64,000 bases of DNA, from positions 2,542,001 to 2,606,000 of the forward strand of contig NZ_CP072014.1 of assembly GCF_017603825.1 (NCBI RefSeq). The letters are read 5' to 3'. Under the pieces are notes generated by a model, which did no database searches, was not told where the DNA came from, and worked only from the letters and a program-made list of their open reading frames with translations. A program made the translations under genes and the position numbers. The DNA comes from Arthrobacter crystallopoietes (GTDB lineage Bacteria; Actinomycetota; Actinomycetes; Actinomycetales; Micrococcaceae). Shown here one piece after another: positions 17,248 through 27,129 of the stretch. Position 1 is the first letter of the stretch; each line of letters opens with the position of its first letter.

Positions 17248-18319
17248 TGTGCTGTCCTTTCCTTTTGGTTGCTCCTGTCGTGCCGGCGTCGGCGCCCGTG
17301 CTGACGGCCACGGTCCTGCCGGTCGCCGCCGACTCCGCTGCCGCTTCCGCGAGTTCGAGGGCCGCCACGCCGTCGTCGATTCCCGGACTGGCGGCGGTGC
17401 CCTCCCGGATGCAGGCCAGGAAATGCTCCAGCTCCGCCCGATAGGCGGCGGCGTAGCGTTCGAGGAAGAACGGCTCATACGCGTCGGCCTGCTCGGTTCC
17501 CGACGACGAGTGGCTGCGCACCGACGTCGGCCGGAAGTTCTCCGCATTCAGCATGCCGTCCGAGCCGAATGCCTCCAGCCGCTGGTCGTAGCCGTACGCG
17601 CTGTGCCGGGAGTTCGTAATCGTCACCTGTTCGCCGCCGGCACCAGCCAGGACAACGACGGCGGAGTCATAGTCCCCGGCATCCCGAATGTACTGGCTGA
17701 ACAGATTGGCGCCGTGCGCGGTGACCTTGACGATGTCGGGCAGGAAGAACCGGGCCATGTCGAAATCGTGGATCGTCATGTCCCGGAAGATGCCGCCCGA
17801 GGTCCGGATGTAGGCCTCAGGTGCAGGCGCCGGATCGCGGCTGGTGATGGCCAGCTGCTCCAGCCGGCCAACCTCGCCCGCGCCCACCCGCTGCCGGACC
17901 GCGGCGAAGGACGGGTCGAAGCGCCGGTTGAACCCGATCATCACCGGCCGCGCCGCGCCGCCCACCGCCCGTTGGCAGGCCCGGGCGCGTTCCAGGTCCA
18001 GGTCCACGGGTTTCTCGCAGAGCACGGCCACGTCCCGCTCCACCGCGGCGAGGATGAGGTCTACATGTGTCGGAGTAGGGGAACAGACGACGACGCCGTC
18101 CAGCCCGCCGTCGCCCAGGATCTGCTCTGCGGATTCCGTGGCGCTCGCCCCGTACAGGTCCTGCAGCCGCCGGGCATTCTCAATGACGGGATCGGTCACC
18201 CACGCGAAGTCCACCCCGGGGTGCGCGGCGAGGTTTGCGGCGTGGACCGCGCCGATCCGGCCGGACCCGATCAGGCCCAGCCGGAGCGGACGGCCGGAGC
18301 CGCCGGGATCGGGTGACAC
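17237..18319 (-). CDS. Gfo/Idh/MocA inositol 2-dehydrogenase-like oxidoreductase
   Basis: A 360-aa NAD(P)-dependent dehydrogenase; GTG start at 18319, one base past the upstream stop, with AGGTGG before it. The Rossmann motif is LIGSGRIGAVHAANLA, the lysine motif is CEKPVDLDL, and the substrate motifs are IGFNRRFDPS and DMTIHDFDMARFF. It belongs to the IolG/IolW-like group but not the canonical IolG. A GFO-IDH C-terminal domain follows, with a Gly/Ala/Thr-rich tail. It is coupled with the oxygenase and SDR genes, suggesting a pathway branch for a modified inositol. Confidence 0.88.
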   Translation of the reverse strand: MSPDPGGSGRPLRLGLIGSGRIGAVHAANLAAHPGVDFAWVTDPVIENARRLQDLYGASATESAEQILGDGGLDGVVVCSPTPTHVDLILAAVERDVAVLCEKPVDLDLERARACQRAVGGAARPVMIGFNRRFDPSFAAVRQRVGAGEVGRLEQLAITSRDPAPAPEAYIRTSGGIFRDMTIHDFDMARFFLPDIVKVTAHGANLFSQYIRDAGDYDSAVVVLAGAGGEQVTITNSRHSAYGYDQRLEAFGSDGMLNAENFRPTSVRSHSSSGTEQADAYEPFFLERYAAAYRAELEHFLACIREGTAASPGIDDGVAALELAEAAAESAATGRTVAVSTGADAGTTGATKRKGQHSGI

Positions 18320-18320
18320 G

Positions 18321-19598
18321 TCAGCCCACCTGTGTCCGGCGGCGCTGCTGCTGGGCATCCAGCTCCGCCTCGAACGCAGCCAGGTCCATGCCGCTCGCCA
18401 GCGCGCGCAGCACCAGCTGGGCTTGGCTCTCCGGGGCGATGCCGCCGATCGGCTGGTCCCGGTCAAGGTTCGTGGGGAAGGCATAGCCCTCGGCCGAAGC
18501 CGCCACGACGTTGCGCACGGAGCGCTCCGGCGCACCGGCTGTGCGCTGTTGCTGCAGGATGGGATAGAGCGCTTTGCTCATGGCCGTGCGGTCCACCGTT
18601 TCCATGGCGCGGCCGAACGCGGACGAGACTTGCAGCAGGTTGGCCATGCGGCGGATGTCCGCGCTGCGGTTGTGCCCGGCCCCGTGGAACAGGGCAGGGT
18701 TGAAGAATGCGGCGTCGCCTTTCTCCAGCGGCAGCTGGACGTAGTTCTGCTCGAAATACTCAGTGAACTCTGATCGGTGGAATGCCACGTAGCCGGCCGG
18801 GTACTTGTGCGAATGCGGCAGGTAGAGCGTGGGCCCGGATTCCACCGGCATGTCGCAGTGGGCCACCGCGCCCTGCAACGTGAGCGCCGGGGAGAGCAGG
18901 TGGATGTGCGCCGGATACGTCTGTGCCTCCTCCAGTCCCATAAAACCCAGATGGTAGTCGCGGTGCGCGGTCTGGGCGGCACCGCCCGGGTTGACCACAT
19001 TGACCTGGGAGGTCACCTGGTAGTTCGGGCCGAGCCAGGCCTCTGAGACCAAGGCCAGGATGTCGTTCGCGTAGTACTCCGTGAAGACCTCCGGGTCTGC
19101 CAGCGCGAGCTTGTCCAGCGCGCCCCAGACACGGTCGTTCGCGCCGGGCGGGGCGAAGTGGTCACCGGCAGCCGTCCCTGCGGCCTTCTGCGCTTCGATC
19201 AGCCGGTTGAAGGCAGCGGTGGCGCGGTCAACGACGGCAGAATCGGCGAAGGCCCCCTTGAACACCACAATGCCGGGTCCGTCCGTCAGGGCACGGACCA
19301 GCTCGGCCTGGATGTCGCGGCGGACAGCCGGGTCTTCCGCGCGCTGCTGTACGTCCGCGCCGTAGATCAGGACTTTGCGTTCCACCGCGGAGGCGAAGGG
19401 ATAGTCCTCGCGCCTGGTCTCGGTGGAGACGGTCCGGATGAAGTCCTCGAGGCGGCAGTCCTCAGCGTGGAACCACTGGGCGCCTGCGATGAGGCCTGCG
19501 GTGCCGGACCGTGTTCCGGATACTGCGCTGCCGGACTGTGTTCCGGTTACTGCACTGCTGGACGGTGCACCGGTGCCGGTCTGGGCGGTAATGGCCAT
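18321..19598 (-). CDS. Phytanoyl-CoA dioxygenase (PhyH)-family Fe(II)/2-oxoglutarate oxygenase
   Basis: A 425-aa protein starting at ATG 19598 after AAAGGAG. The double-stranded beta-helix core has the iron-binding HxD (TAHRDYHLGFMG) and distal His (NPALFHGAGHNR) of PhyH oxygenases; LPHSHKYPAGY and the following Arg region fit the 2-oxoglutarate site. These enzymes hydroxylate or oxidatively demethylate substrates. The N-terminal 30 residues are low-complexity, encoded by a 27-bp tandem repeat. It heads the minus-strand oxygenase-dehydrogenase-SDR unit. The substrate is unknown; a methylated or otherwise modified cyclitol is a plausible inference. Confidence 0.85.
   Translation of the reverse strand: MAITAQTGTGAPSSSAVTGTQSGSAVSGTRSGTAGLIAGAQWFHAEDCRLEDFIRTVSTETRREDYPFASAVERKVLIYGADVQQRAEDPAVRRDIQAELVRALTDGPGIVVFKGAFADSAVVDRATAAFNRLIEAQKAAGTAAGDHFAPPGANDRVWGALDKLALADPEVFTEYYANDILALVSEAWLGPNYQVTSQVNVVNPGGAAQTAHRDYHLGFMGLEEAQTYPAHIHLLSPALTLQGAVAHCDMPVESGPTLYLPHSHKYPAGYVAFHRSEFTEYFEQNYVQLPLEKGDAAFFNPALFHGAGHNRSADIRRMANLLQVSSAFGRAMETVDRTAMSKALYPILQQQRTAGAPERSVRNVVAASAEGYAFPTNLDRDQPIGGIAPESQAQLVLRALASGMDLAAFEAELDAQQQRRRTQVG
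19501..19573. repeat. 27-bp in-frame tandem repeat in the oxygenase N-terminus
   Basis: Two copies (19501-19527, 19528-19554) differ at about four positions, and a degenerate partial third copy follows to about 19573. They encode 9-residue repeats of the type AVTGTQSGS / AVSGTRSGT on the minus strand. An in-frame VNTR-like element. Confidence 0.8.
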
Positions 19599-19958
19599 GG
19601 CAACTCCTTTGGTGATGGATGTGGATTGGATCGCGCCTGCGGGGACAGGCAATGGTGCTAAAGCCAGGAGACGGTTCAAGTGCCTTTCGATATGCTGCCG
19701 GGGCAGCTGCACTGAGACCAGTCTTGTTGTTCGGCGTCACACCGGCAAGGGGAAAGTACCTCAGGAATCCATCAGCCGACGTGCGTTCCTGAGTCCTTGG
19801 GTCGCCCGGGCATGCAGGCGGTCACACTGTTGCCGGACCGGGCGGGAGTCTGGCATGCTGGCCCAAGCCGCTGGCTGAATCCATCATGAATACCTCAAGG
19901 GGCAACAACCGGAGAGGGAGCACCCAGCCATCGCCGCTGAAGGAGCAAAGGAGACGTC
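19599..19958. other. Divergent intergenic region between oxygenase unit and LacI gene
   Basis: 360 bp without a gene. It contains an inverted repeat with arms CTCAGGAA (19760-19767) and TTCCTGAG (19786-19793) separated by 18 nt, a candidate operator for the LacI regulator or a hairpin. The Shine-Dalgarno sequences of both flanking genes are at the edges. No confident -35/-10 pair is evident, and the GntR-type operator motif is not seen here. Confidence 0.45.
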
Positions 19959-20984
19959 GTGGCCCATCCGTTTACCGTGCGCGAGATCGCCCGGCAGGCC
20001 GGTGTCAGCGATGCCACCGTGGACAGGGTCCTGCATGGCCGCCCGGGCGTCCGCGCGGTGACGGCCGGGCAGGTGCGGCGGGCCATCCAGGAGCTGGAAA
20101 GCCAGCGCCACCAACTGGGGCTGACCGGGCGGCGCTTCCTGATCGATGTCGTCTCGGACGCTCCGGCTAGGTTCAACACGGCGGTGCGGAGGGCGTTGGA
20201 AAATGAGCTGCCGCTGCTGCGCCCCGCGGTGTTCCGCGCCCGCTTCCATCTGCACGAGGACTGGACCCTGGCCGGCTGTGTCGCTCAACTGGACCGCATT
20301 GCAACCCATGGCAGCCACGGCGTGGTCCTCAAGGCGCCCGACGTGCCGGAAGTGGCCGCCGCAGTCGAACGTTTGCACGCCCAGGCCATACCGGTGGTGA
20401 CCTTGGCGACGGATGTCCCGGTCAGCCGTCGGCTCGCCTACGTCGGGATCGACAACCGGGCGGCGGGCGCGACGGCGGCCTATCTGGTCTCCCAATGGCT
20501 GGGCGGGCAGCCGGGCAGCGTGGCCGTGACCGTCAGCAGCGATGCCTTCCGCGGCGAGGAAGAACGGGAAATGGGGTTCCGCACCGCGATGCGCCAACTG
20601 GAACCGGACCGCCCCGTGAGCTACCTGGCCGGCTCGAACGGGCTGGACGCCAACGCCCGCGACATCATGGCGCGGGCACTTGCTGACGATGAAGGACTGG
20701 CCGCGGTCTATTCCATCGGAGGAGGCAATGCCGGATTGCTGGCCGCCTTCGCCGAGGCGGAACGGACACCGGCAGTCTTCATTGGTCACGACCTGAACCC
20801 GGACAACGTCCGGCTGCTGCGGGAGGGGCGGATCAGCGCGCTGCTGCACCACGACCTCCGGCAGGACCTCAACCGTTGCTGCCGGATCCTGATGCGCCAC
20901 CACGGTGCACTGCCCGAGGACCAGGCGGGCGAGGCGTCGAAGATCGACGTGGTGACCCCGCACAATATTCCGGCCGGACTGTAG
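19959..20984 (+). CDS. LacI-family transcriptional regulator
   Basis: A 341-aa regulator starting at GTG 19959 after AAAGGAG. The N-terminal LacI HTH is FTVREIARQAGVSDATVDRV with the hinge LHGRPGVR; the rest is a periplasmic-binding-protein-like sensor domain (GSHGVVLKAPDVPEVAAAV, YVGIDNRAAGATAAYLVSQ, YSIGGGNAGLL). Divergent from the oxygenase unit, so most likely its regulator. The sensor resembles rhizobial/ribose-type LacI sensors and probably binds a cyclitol or its derivative. Confidence 0.9.
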   Translation: MAHPFTVREIARQAGVSDATVDRVLHGRPGVRAVTAGQVRRAIQELESQRHQLGLTGRRFLIDVVSDAPARFNTAVRRALENELPLLRPAVFRARFHLHEDWTLAGCVAQLDRIATHGSHGVVLKAPDVPEVAAAVERLHAQAIPVVTLATDVPVSRRLAYVGIDNRAAGATAAYLVSQWLGGQPGSVAVTVSSDAFRGEEEREMGFRTAMRQLEPDRPVSYLAGSNGLDANARDIMARALADDEGLAAVYSIGGGNAGLLAAFAEAERTPAVFIGHDLNPDNVRLLREGRISALLHHDLRQDLNRCCRILMRHHGALPEDQAGEASKIDVVTPHNIPAGL

Positions 20985-21012
20985 GAGCCCGGCCGGAGCG
21001 GCGTGGCGCGGG

Positions 21013-21915
21013 TCAGGCCGTGAAGGGCAGCCGTGGGTCCATTTCCTGGCCGTCCCAGGTCTGGCGGATCCAGCCATGGTGCGGGTCGTCGCTGATCAGC
21101 CACTCCCGCACGCGGCCGGGACCGGCCATCACGTTCAGGTAGTACAGGTCATAGCCGGGAGCAGCCATCGCAGGTCCATGCCAGCCGTAGGGGACCAGCA
21201 CGACGTCGCCGGTGCGGACCTCGGCGTTGACGTCGATGGGCCGCTCGTCCGAGGCATAGACGCGGGCATAGCCGATGGGGTCCACTGCTGCGGGGGCCGG
21301 CGCGTCCTGGGCCAGCCGGGTCTCGAAGTAGTAGATTTCCTCGAGGCTGGTCTCGCCGTCCTTCTCCTTGTCATGCTTGTGCGGGGGATAGGAGGACCAG
21401 TTGCCGGCCGGGGTGATGACCTCGCAGACAATGAACCGGTCCGCCTCCAAGGCTGCGGGTGTGCCGAAGTTGTGCACTTGACGGGAGCAGATCCCGGAGC
21501 CGCGCAGTTCAACGGGAGTGTCTTCGGCCTTGATCAGGCGGACGGGGTAGCTGGCCTTGGCGGGTGCCAGTGCCACGGCTACGCGTCCGCCCTGGGGCGA
21601 CGAAATGGCGACGGCGGTCTCGATCCCCGTGTAGAGCACGTCCGAGGGACCAGCGAAGACGGAGCCGCGGCCGCGGAGCTGGTAGTCCGTGCCGTCCACC
21701 GTTACGGTGAAAGCGCCTTGCAGCGGAATGACGATCCGTTCCTCCGCCTCGGCCGCGAGCTTTACGGCCTCGCCGGGCGCGAGCTCGGCGATCTTGATGC
21801 CGGTGTGCGCCCAGCCGTCCACCGGAGTGGGGCTGTCGGACGCTCCGAGCGAGACTTGCCAGGCGCCGTCGCCGGCGGTTCCTAGGGGATAGACCCATTG
21901 CGTTGACTCGGGCAT
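21013..21915 (-). CDS. iolB: 5-deoxy-glucuronate isomerase IolB
   Basis: A 300-aa bicupin that isomerises 5-deoxy-D-glucuronate (IolD product) to 5-dehydro-2-deoxygluconate (IolC substrate). Family hallmarks are visible: the metal-site region SSYPPHKHDKEKDGETSLEE and FETRLAQ, then VVLVPYGWHGPAMAAPGYDL and YLNVMAGPGR. It lies apart from the iolC operon, downstream of gntR on the minus strand, 55 bp after its stop, so the two are probably cotranscribed. Confidence 0.95.
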   Translation of the reverse strand: MPESTQWVYPLGTAGDGAWQVSLGASDSPTPVDGWAHTGIKIAELAPGEAVKLAAEAEERIVIPLQGAFTVTVDGTDYQLRGRGSVFAGPSDVLYTGIETAVAISSPQGGRVAVALAPAKASYPVRLIKAEDTPVELRGSGICSRQVHNFGTPAALEADRFIVCEVITPAGNWSSYPPHKHDKEKDGETSLEEIYYFETRLAQDAPAPAAVDPIGYARVYASDERPIDVNAEVRTGDVVLVPYGWHGPAMAAPGYDLYYLNVMAGPGRVREWLISDDPHHGWIRQTWDGQEMDPRLPFTA

Positions 21916-21970
21916 AGCTGGAGGCCTTTCAGTTCGGGATCGGGATGGGGGAGCGACGGAAGCGCGGCGG

Positions 21971-22711
21971 TCAGCGCTGGACCAGGGTCATCTCAAAGCT
22001 GTAGGAATCGGCGCGGTAGACATGGTGGCCGGTCTCGACGTTGCGGCCGGTATCGTCCACGGCTGTGCGCTCCATCGTGACCAGCGCCGAGCCCGCATCG
22101 GTGTGGAGCAGGCGGGCCTGCCGCGAATCGGCCACCATGGCGCCAATCCGCTGGCTGGCGAGACGGAAGTTCACGCCGGCGTCGCGCAGAATCTGGTAGA
22201 GGCCCAGTTGCCGAAGGCCTTCCTCGGTGATGTCCGTGATGTCATCCCGGACCCAGTTCTCCATCAGGGCTAACGGTTTACCGCCCACGCTCCGGAGCCG
22301 GGTGAAGTGGTAGACGTTCACGCCGGAGGGCAAGGCGAGTGCCTGCGCAATGGCCGCATCTGCCTTGCCGTGGCGGAACTCGAGGACCTCGGTGGTGGGC
22401 TTCTGTCCGGTGCGCTGAAGATCGTCGAAGAGGCTGGAAAGCTCCAGGTGCCGGCGGACCTGATTCGAAACCACCTGCGTGCCAACGCCGCGCTTGCGGA
22501 CCAGGAGGCCGGAACGAACCAGTTCGTCCATGGCCTTGCGCATGGTGGGCCGCGAGAGCTTCAGCTTACTGGCCAGTTCAATCTCGTTGTCCAGGCGGGA
22601 GCCGGACTCCAGCACGCCGCTGTGGATGGCCGCCTCAATGCCCTGTACTACCTGATGGTAGAGCGGCACCGGGGAGGACCGGTCTATGGGGATATTGAGG
22701 TCTGCGCTCAT
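21971..22711 (-). CDS. GntR-family (HutC/UTRA) transcriptional regulator, probable inositol repressor
   Basis: A 246-aa regulator. The N-terminal winged helix is PLYHQVVQGIEAAIHSGVLE, IELASKLKLSRPTMRKAMDE and VRKRGVGTQV; residues about 95-240 form a UTRA ligand domain (GVNVYHFTRLRSVGGKPLAL, MENWV). It is transcribed with iolB and divergently from the inositol-type ABC importer. TGTAAGGACA sites lie in the shared intergenic region, and the same motif sits before iolC and the tautomerase, so it is the likely master repressor of the island and autoregulated. Confidence 0.9.
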   Translation of the reverse strand: MSADLNIPIDRSSPVPLYHQVVQGIEAAIHSGVLESGSRLDNEIELASKLKLSRPTMRKAMDELVRSGLLVRKRGVGTQVVSNQVRRHLELSSLFDDLQRTGQKPTTEVLEFRHGKADAAIAQALALPSGVNVYHFTRLRSVGGKPLALMENWVRDDITDITEEGLRQLGLYQILRDAGVNFRLASQRIGAMVADSRQARLLHTDAGSALVTMERTAVDDTGRNVETGHHVYRADSYSFEMTLVQR

Positions 22712-22758
22712 TGCTCCTCCTCCGCCTGCTTTCTGGTCTAGTGGCTGTTTGGTCGAAA

Positions 22759-22768
22759 TGTAAGGACA
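22759..22768 (+). promoter_or_regulatory. GntR-type operator TGTAAGGACA (gntR side)
   Basis: TGTAAGGACA about 48 bp upstream of gntR. It is exactly the reverse complement of the copy at 22871-22880 and matches the sites before iolC and the tautomerase. Its overlap with a minus-strand -35-like element suggests autorepression. Confidence 0.6.
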
Positions 22769-22870
22769 AACGCCCTGCGGTGATGGTATCAGCGATTACG
22801 AACCACCGGAGGGCGATCGTTTACTGCCTCGGCGGTTCGTCTCCGTAACGGTTTCTTCGCAATGTGAATA

Positions 22871-22880
22871 TGTCCTTACA
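22871..22880 (-). promoter_or_regulatory. GntR-type operator (ABC-operon side)
   Basis: TGTCCTTACA on the plus strand (TGTAAGGACA on minus), immediately upstream of TACTAT and the TTGACT -35-like element of the ABC operon. Part of the five-copy operator family. Confidence 0.6.
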
Positions 22881-23014
22881 TACTATTGACTTCTGTGATC
22901 CCTGTCACCCATGCTTGGTGTCAAGGCACTGACCGAGCATCTGCTGACGGATGCCGGGAGGCAGTACCACCGGTCTTCGGGGAAGGCCGGTTCGCGAAAA
23001 CAAAGGAGATTCTC

Positions 23015-24010
23015 GTGTCACACAAGCTTTCGCTGCGGAAACTGGCGGCTGCTGCGGTCCTGGTTCCCGCACTCACCCTCACGGCCTGTTCCGCTGGAGG
23101 TCGCGCCCCCGAATCGGGCGGGGAAGGCGGCGGCGGTGCCGTTGCCGAGACCGAGCGCATGAACATTGCCCTCATTACGCACGCTGCCCCGGGTGACACA
23201 TTCTGGGACATCGTCCGCAAGGGCGCGGAGGAAGCTGCAGCCAAGGACAACGTCGAGCTGCAGTACCTTTCCGATCCCGAAGGCGGCCGCCAGGCCCAGC
23301 TGATCGAGCAGGCAGTGGACCAGGGTGTCGACGGCATCGCCGTTACCCTGGCGAAGCCGGACGCGCTCGCCTCGGCACTGAAGCAGGCCACGGATGCCGG
23401 CATCCCTGTGGTCAGCCTCAACGCCGGCGAGGACCGCTTCGCCGACCTCGGTGCGTTCACCCACTTCGGCTCGAACGAGAAGCTCGCCGGCGAGGCCGTT
23501 GGCGAACGGCTCGCTGCGGACGGCTACGAGCATCCGATCTGCGTGATCCAGGAACAGGGCCACGTGGGCCTGGAGAACCGCTGCGCCGGTGTCAAGGCCA
23601 AGGTTCCCGATACGGAGATCCTCTACGTCCAGGGCACTGACATGACCCAAGTGCAGTCCACCGTTACCGCGAAGCTGCAGGCAACGGATGCTGCCGACGT
23701 CGTTATTGGCCTTGGCGCACCGTTCACACTGACCATTCTGCAGTCCATCGAAACTGCCGGCAGCGAGGCAAAGGCTGCGTCCTTCGATATGAATGCCGAG
23801 CTGGCCCAGAAGATCGTGGACGGCGACGTCATCTTCACCGTCGACCAGCAGCCCTGGCTGCAGGGTTATGGGGCCATCGACGCGCTGTGGCAGAACCAGC
23901 GCGGCGGCTTCGAGATTGGCGGCGGCCAGCCGGTCCTGACCGGTCCGACCATCGTTGACCAGGAGAGCGCCGCCGAGGTTCTCGAATTCGCCGAGCAGGG
24001 CGTCCGCTAA
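23015..24010 (+). CDS. Sugar/cyclitol ABC transporter substrate-binding lipoprotein
   Basis: A 331-aa RbsB-type binding protein starting at GTG 23015 (AAAGGAG upstream). It has a signal peptide with lipobox LTAC (about residues 21-24), then a Gly/Glu-rich linker. The periplasmic-binding fold shows ALITHAAPGDTFWDIVRKGA, EQAVDQGVDGIAVTLAKPD and IPVVSLNAGEDRF. It captures the sugar or cyclitol outside the cell for the permease and ATPase encoded next. Given the iol context and the upstream operator, inositol or an isomer is the likely ligand. Confidence 0.9.
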   Translation: MSHKLSLRKLAAAAVLVPALTLTACSAGGRAPESGGEGGGGAVAETERMNIALITHAAPGDTFWDIVRKGAEEAAAKDNVELQYLSDPEGGRQAQLIEQAVDQGVDGIAVTLAKPDALASALKQATDAGIPVVSLNAGEDRFADLGAFTHFGSNEKLAGEAVGERLAADGYEHPICVIQEQGHVGLENRCAGVKAKVPDTEILYVQGTDMTQVQSTVTAKLQATDAADVVIGLGAPFTLTILQSIETAGSEAKAASFDMNAELAQKIVDGDVIFTVDQQPWLQGYGAIDALWQNQRGGFEIGGGQPVLTGPTIVDQESAAEVLEFAEQGVR

Positions 24011-24076
24011 CCCCACCGTTGACCGCTGTGGCGGAGCCCGCAAACGGTTCCGCCACAGCATCCAAGGAGAAATGAC

Positions 24077-25117
24077 ATGACTCTCACAGCAACAGCTCCC
24101 GCGGCAGATGAACGGGTAGCCAAGAAAAGTACGCTCAGCAAGCTGCTGGGCCGCCCGGAGATCGGCGCCCTGGTCGGTGCCATCGCCCTCTTTATCTTCT
24201 TCGCCGCGGTGGCGCCCGTGTTCCTGCAGCCAGGCTCGATCGCGACCGTTCTTTACGGCGCCTCGACCATCGGCATCATGGCCGTGGGCGTGTCCCTGCT
24301 GATGATCGGCGGCGAGTTCGACCTCTCCACCGGTGTCGCCGTGATCAGTTCGGCGCTGACGGCGTCGCTGTTCAGCTGGTACTTCTCCATGAACATCTGG
24401 GTTGGCGTGGTGCTGGCGCTGGCCCTCTCGCTGGGCGTCGGCTTCATCAACGGCTGGATCCTGATCAAAACCAAGCTGCCCTCCTTCATCGTCACCCTGG
24501 CGACGTTCCTGATGCTGACCGGCCTGAACCTCGGCCTGACCCGCGCCATCGGTGGCAGCGTTTCCACCCCCTCCATCGCCAACATGGACGGCTTCGAATC
24601 GGCCCGCGCCATCTTCGCCTCCTCAGTGAACATCGCAGGCGTGGACGTGAAGATCACCGTCTTCATCTGGATTGCCATGGTCGCGGTGGCGTCGTGGATA
24701 CTGCTGCGCACCAAGATCGGCAACTGGATCTTTGCCTCGGGCGGCGACGCCGATGCGGCGCGCGCCGTGGGCGTCCCGGTGGTGCGCACCAAGATCGGCC
24801 TGTTCATGGGCGTGGGCTTCTGCGCCTGGGTGCTCGGCATGCACAACCTATTCGCCTTCTCCACGGTGCAGTCCGGTGAAGGCATCGGCAACGAATTCCT
24901 CTACATCATCGCTGCCGTCATCGGCGGCTGCCTCCTCACCGGCGGCTACGGCTCGGCGATCGGCGGCGCGATCGGCGCATTCATCTTCGGCATGGCCAAC
25001 AAGGGCATTGTTTATGCCGAGTGGAACCCGGACTGGTTCAAGTTCTTCCTGGGGCTGATGCTGCTCCTGGCCACCATCGTCAACCTCGTGGTGAAGCGCC
25101 GGGCCGAGCAGAAGTAA
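24077..25117 (+). CDS. Sugar/cyclitol ABC transporter permease (RbsC type)
   Basis: A 346-aa membrane protein with about eight to ten hydrophobic segments (e.g. [55 protein letters not shown]). The BPD_transp_2 signature [19 protein letters not shown] and the C-terminal [20 protein letters not shown] are typical of ribose/inositol permeases. It is the only permease gene, so the pore is presumably a homodimer. ATG 24077 follows AAGGAG; 66 bp after the binding-protein gene. Confidence 0.92.
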   Translation: MTLTATAPAADERVAKKSTLSKLLGRPEIGALVGAIALFIFFAAVAPVFLQPGSIATVLYGASTIGIMAVGVSLLMIGGEFDLSTGVAVISSALTASLFSWYFSMNIWVGVVLALALSLGVGFINGWILIKTKLPSFIVTLATFLMLTGLNLGLTRAIGGSVSTPSIANMDGFESARAIFASSVNIAGVDVKITVFIWIAMVAVASWILLRTKIGNWIFASGGDADAARAVGVPVVRTKIGLFMGVGFCAWVLGMHNLFAFSTVQSGEGIGNEFLYIIAAVIGGCLLTGGYGSAIGGAIGAFIFGMANKGIVYAEWNPDWFKFFLGLMLLLATIVNLVVKRRAEQK

Positions 25118-25158
25118 GCGAACCGGGACAGCCAAGACCTAAGCAGGAGCTAAAGGAA

Positions 25159-26073
<915 letters not shown>

Positions 26074-26124
26074 ACCGGGCTGGAGCCGAACCGCAGACAA
26101 CAGGAACCGACAGGAAAGAGGAGC

Positions 26125-27129
26125 ATGACCATCCGCACGGGAGTGATCGGCGCGGGCATCATGGGCGCCGACCATGCACAGAACCTGGCCCGCAACATCG
26201 GCGGTGCCTCGCTGACCGTCATCGCGGACATCGACGTCGAAAGGGCGAAGGCGTCGGCGACGGTCCTCGGGGCCCGCGCGGTGTCGGATCCGCTGGAACT
26301 GATCAAAGCGAACGACGTCGATGCCGTGGTCATCGCCTCCCACGATTCCACGCACGCCGAGCTGGTCCAGGCCTGCCTGGACGCCGGCAAGCCGGTGCTG
26401 TGCGAGAAGCCGCTGGCCCCCACGGCGGCGGAAGCGCGGGAAGTTGTGGAGGCCGAGCGCAGGGTCCGCGGTGGGCACGGCCGGTCCTTGGTCAGCGTGG
26501 GCCTCATGCGCCGTTTCGACCCGGGGCATCTCGAGGTCCGTGAGGCCATCGGAGAGGGGCGGCTGGGCCGGACGCTGCTGCTGCACGGCATCAGCCGGAA
26601 CGTCTCCGCCGCGCCGGGCGCCACGAGCGAGTCCGCCGTCACCAACTCCGCGATCCACGAACTGGACTCCTTCCCCTGGCTGCTGGATAGCCCGATCACG
26701 GAGGTGGCCTGGGTACCCGGAATCCTCCCGACGTCGAAGGCAGCGTTCGGGCTGCAGGATCCGGCGTTCATGATGATGCGCCTGGGCTCCGGCGTGTTGG
26801 CCACCCTGGAACTGTTCCTCAACGCCGGGCACGGCTACTCGACGCAGTGCGAGGTGGTCGGCGAGCACGGCACCGGCCGCTTCCTGGAACCGGCCTCCGT
26901 GGCCTACAACGCGGAGCTGAAGAGCTACACGCAGTACCCGCAGGACTGGCGGCCGCGTTTCGCCGAGGCCTACCGGCGCCAGTTGCAGGCTTGGATCCAC
27001 TCGCTGCAGGAGGGGACGGATTCACCGCTGGCCAGCGCCGAGGACGGACTCCGCGCCACTCTTGCCGCTGAGGCCATGGTGGCTTCCATGCACAACGGCG
27101 GCGCCTTCACCCGGGTGGAACAGGTATGA
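26125..27129 (+). CDS. Gfo/Idh/MocA inositol dehydrogenase-like oxidoreductase
   Basis: A 334-aa dehydrogenase with Rossmann motif VIGAGIMGADHAQNLA, lysine motif CEKPLAPTAAEA, VGLMRRFDPG and NSAIHELDSFPWLL. It resembles IolG but differs from the canonical copy at 13848 and probably handles another stereoisomer or a keto-inositol. It follows the ATPase gene by 51 bp and overlaps the next gene by ATGA, so it belongs to the transporter operon. The SD is GAAAGAGGAG. Confidence 0.88.
   Translation: MTIRTGVIGAGIMGADHAQNLARNIGGASLTVIADIDVERAKASATVLGARAVSDPLELIKANDVDAVVIASHDSTHAELVQACLDAGKPVLCEKPLAPTAAEAREVVEAERRVRGGHGRSLVSVGLMRRFDPGHLEVREAIGEGRLGRTLLLHGISRNVSAAPGATSESAVTNSAIHELDSFPWLLDSPITEVAWVPGILPTSKAAFGLQDPAFMMMRLGSGVLATLELFLNAGHGYSTQCEVVGEHGTGRFLEPASVAYNAELKSYTQYPQDWRPRFAEAYRRQLQAWIHSLQEGTDSPLASAEDGLRATLAAEAMVASMHNGGAFTRVEQV

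Larger units (their letters stand above)
22712..23014. other. gntR / ABC-operon divergent control region
   Basis: About 300 bp without a gene. It holds two operator copies in opposite orientation (22759-22768 and 22871-22880). A plus-strand promoter candidate is TTGACT (22886-22891) with CATGCT 18 nt later. A minus-strand candidate for gntR is TTACAT and TAGACC 17 nt apart, overlapping the first operator. The ABC-operon ribosome binding site AAAGGAG is at its right edge. Confidence 0.55.
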
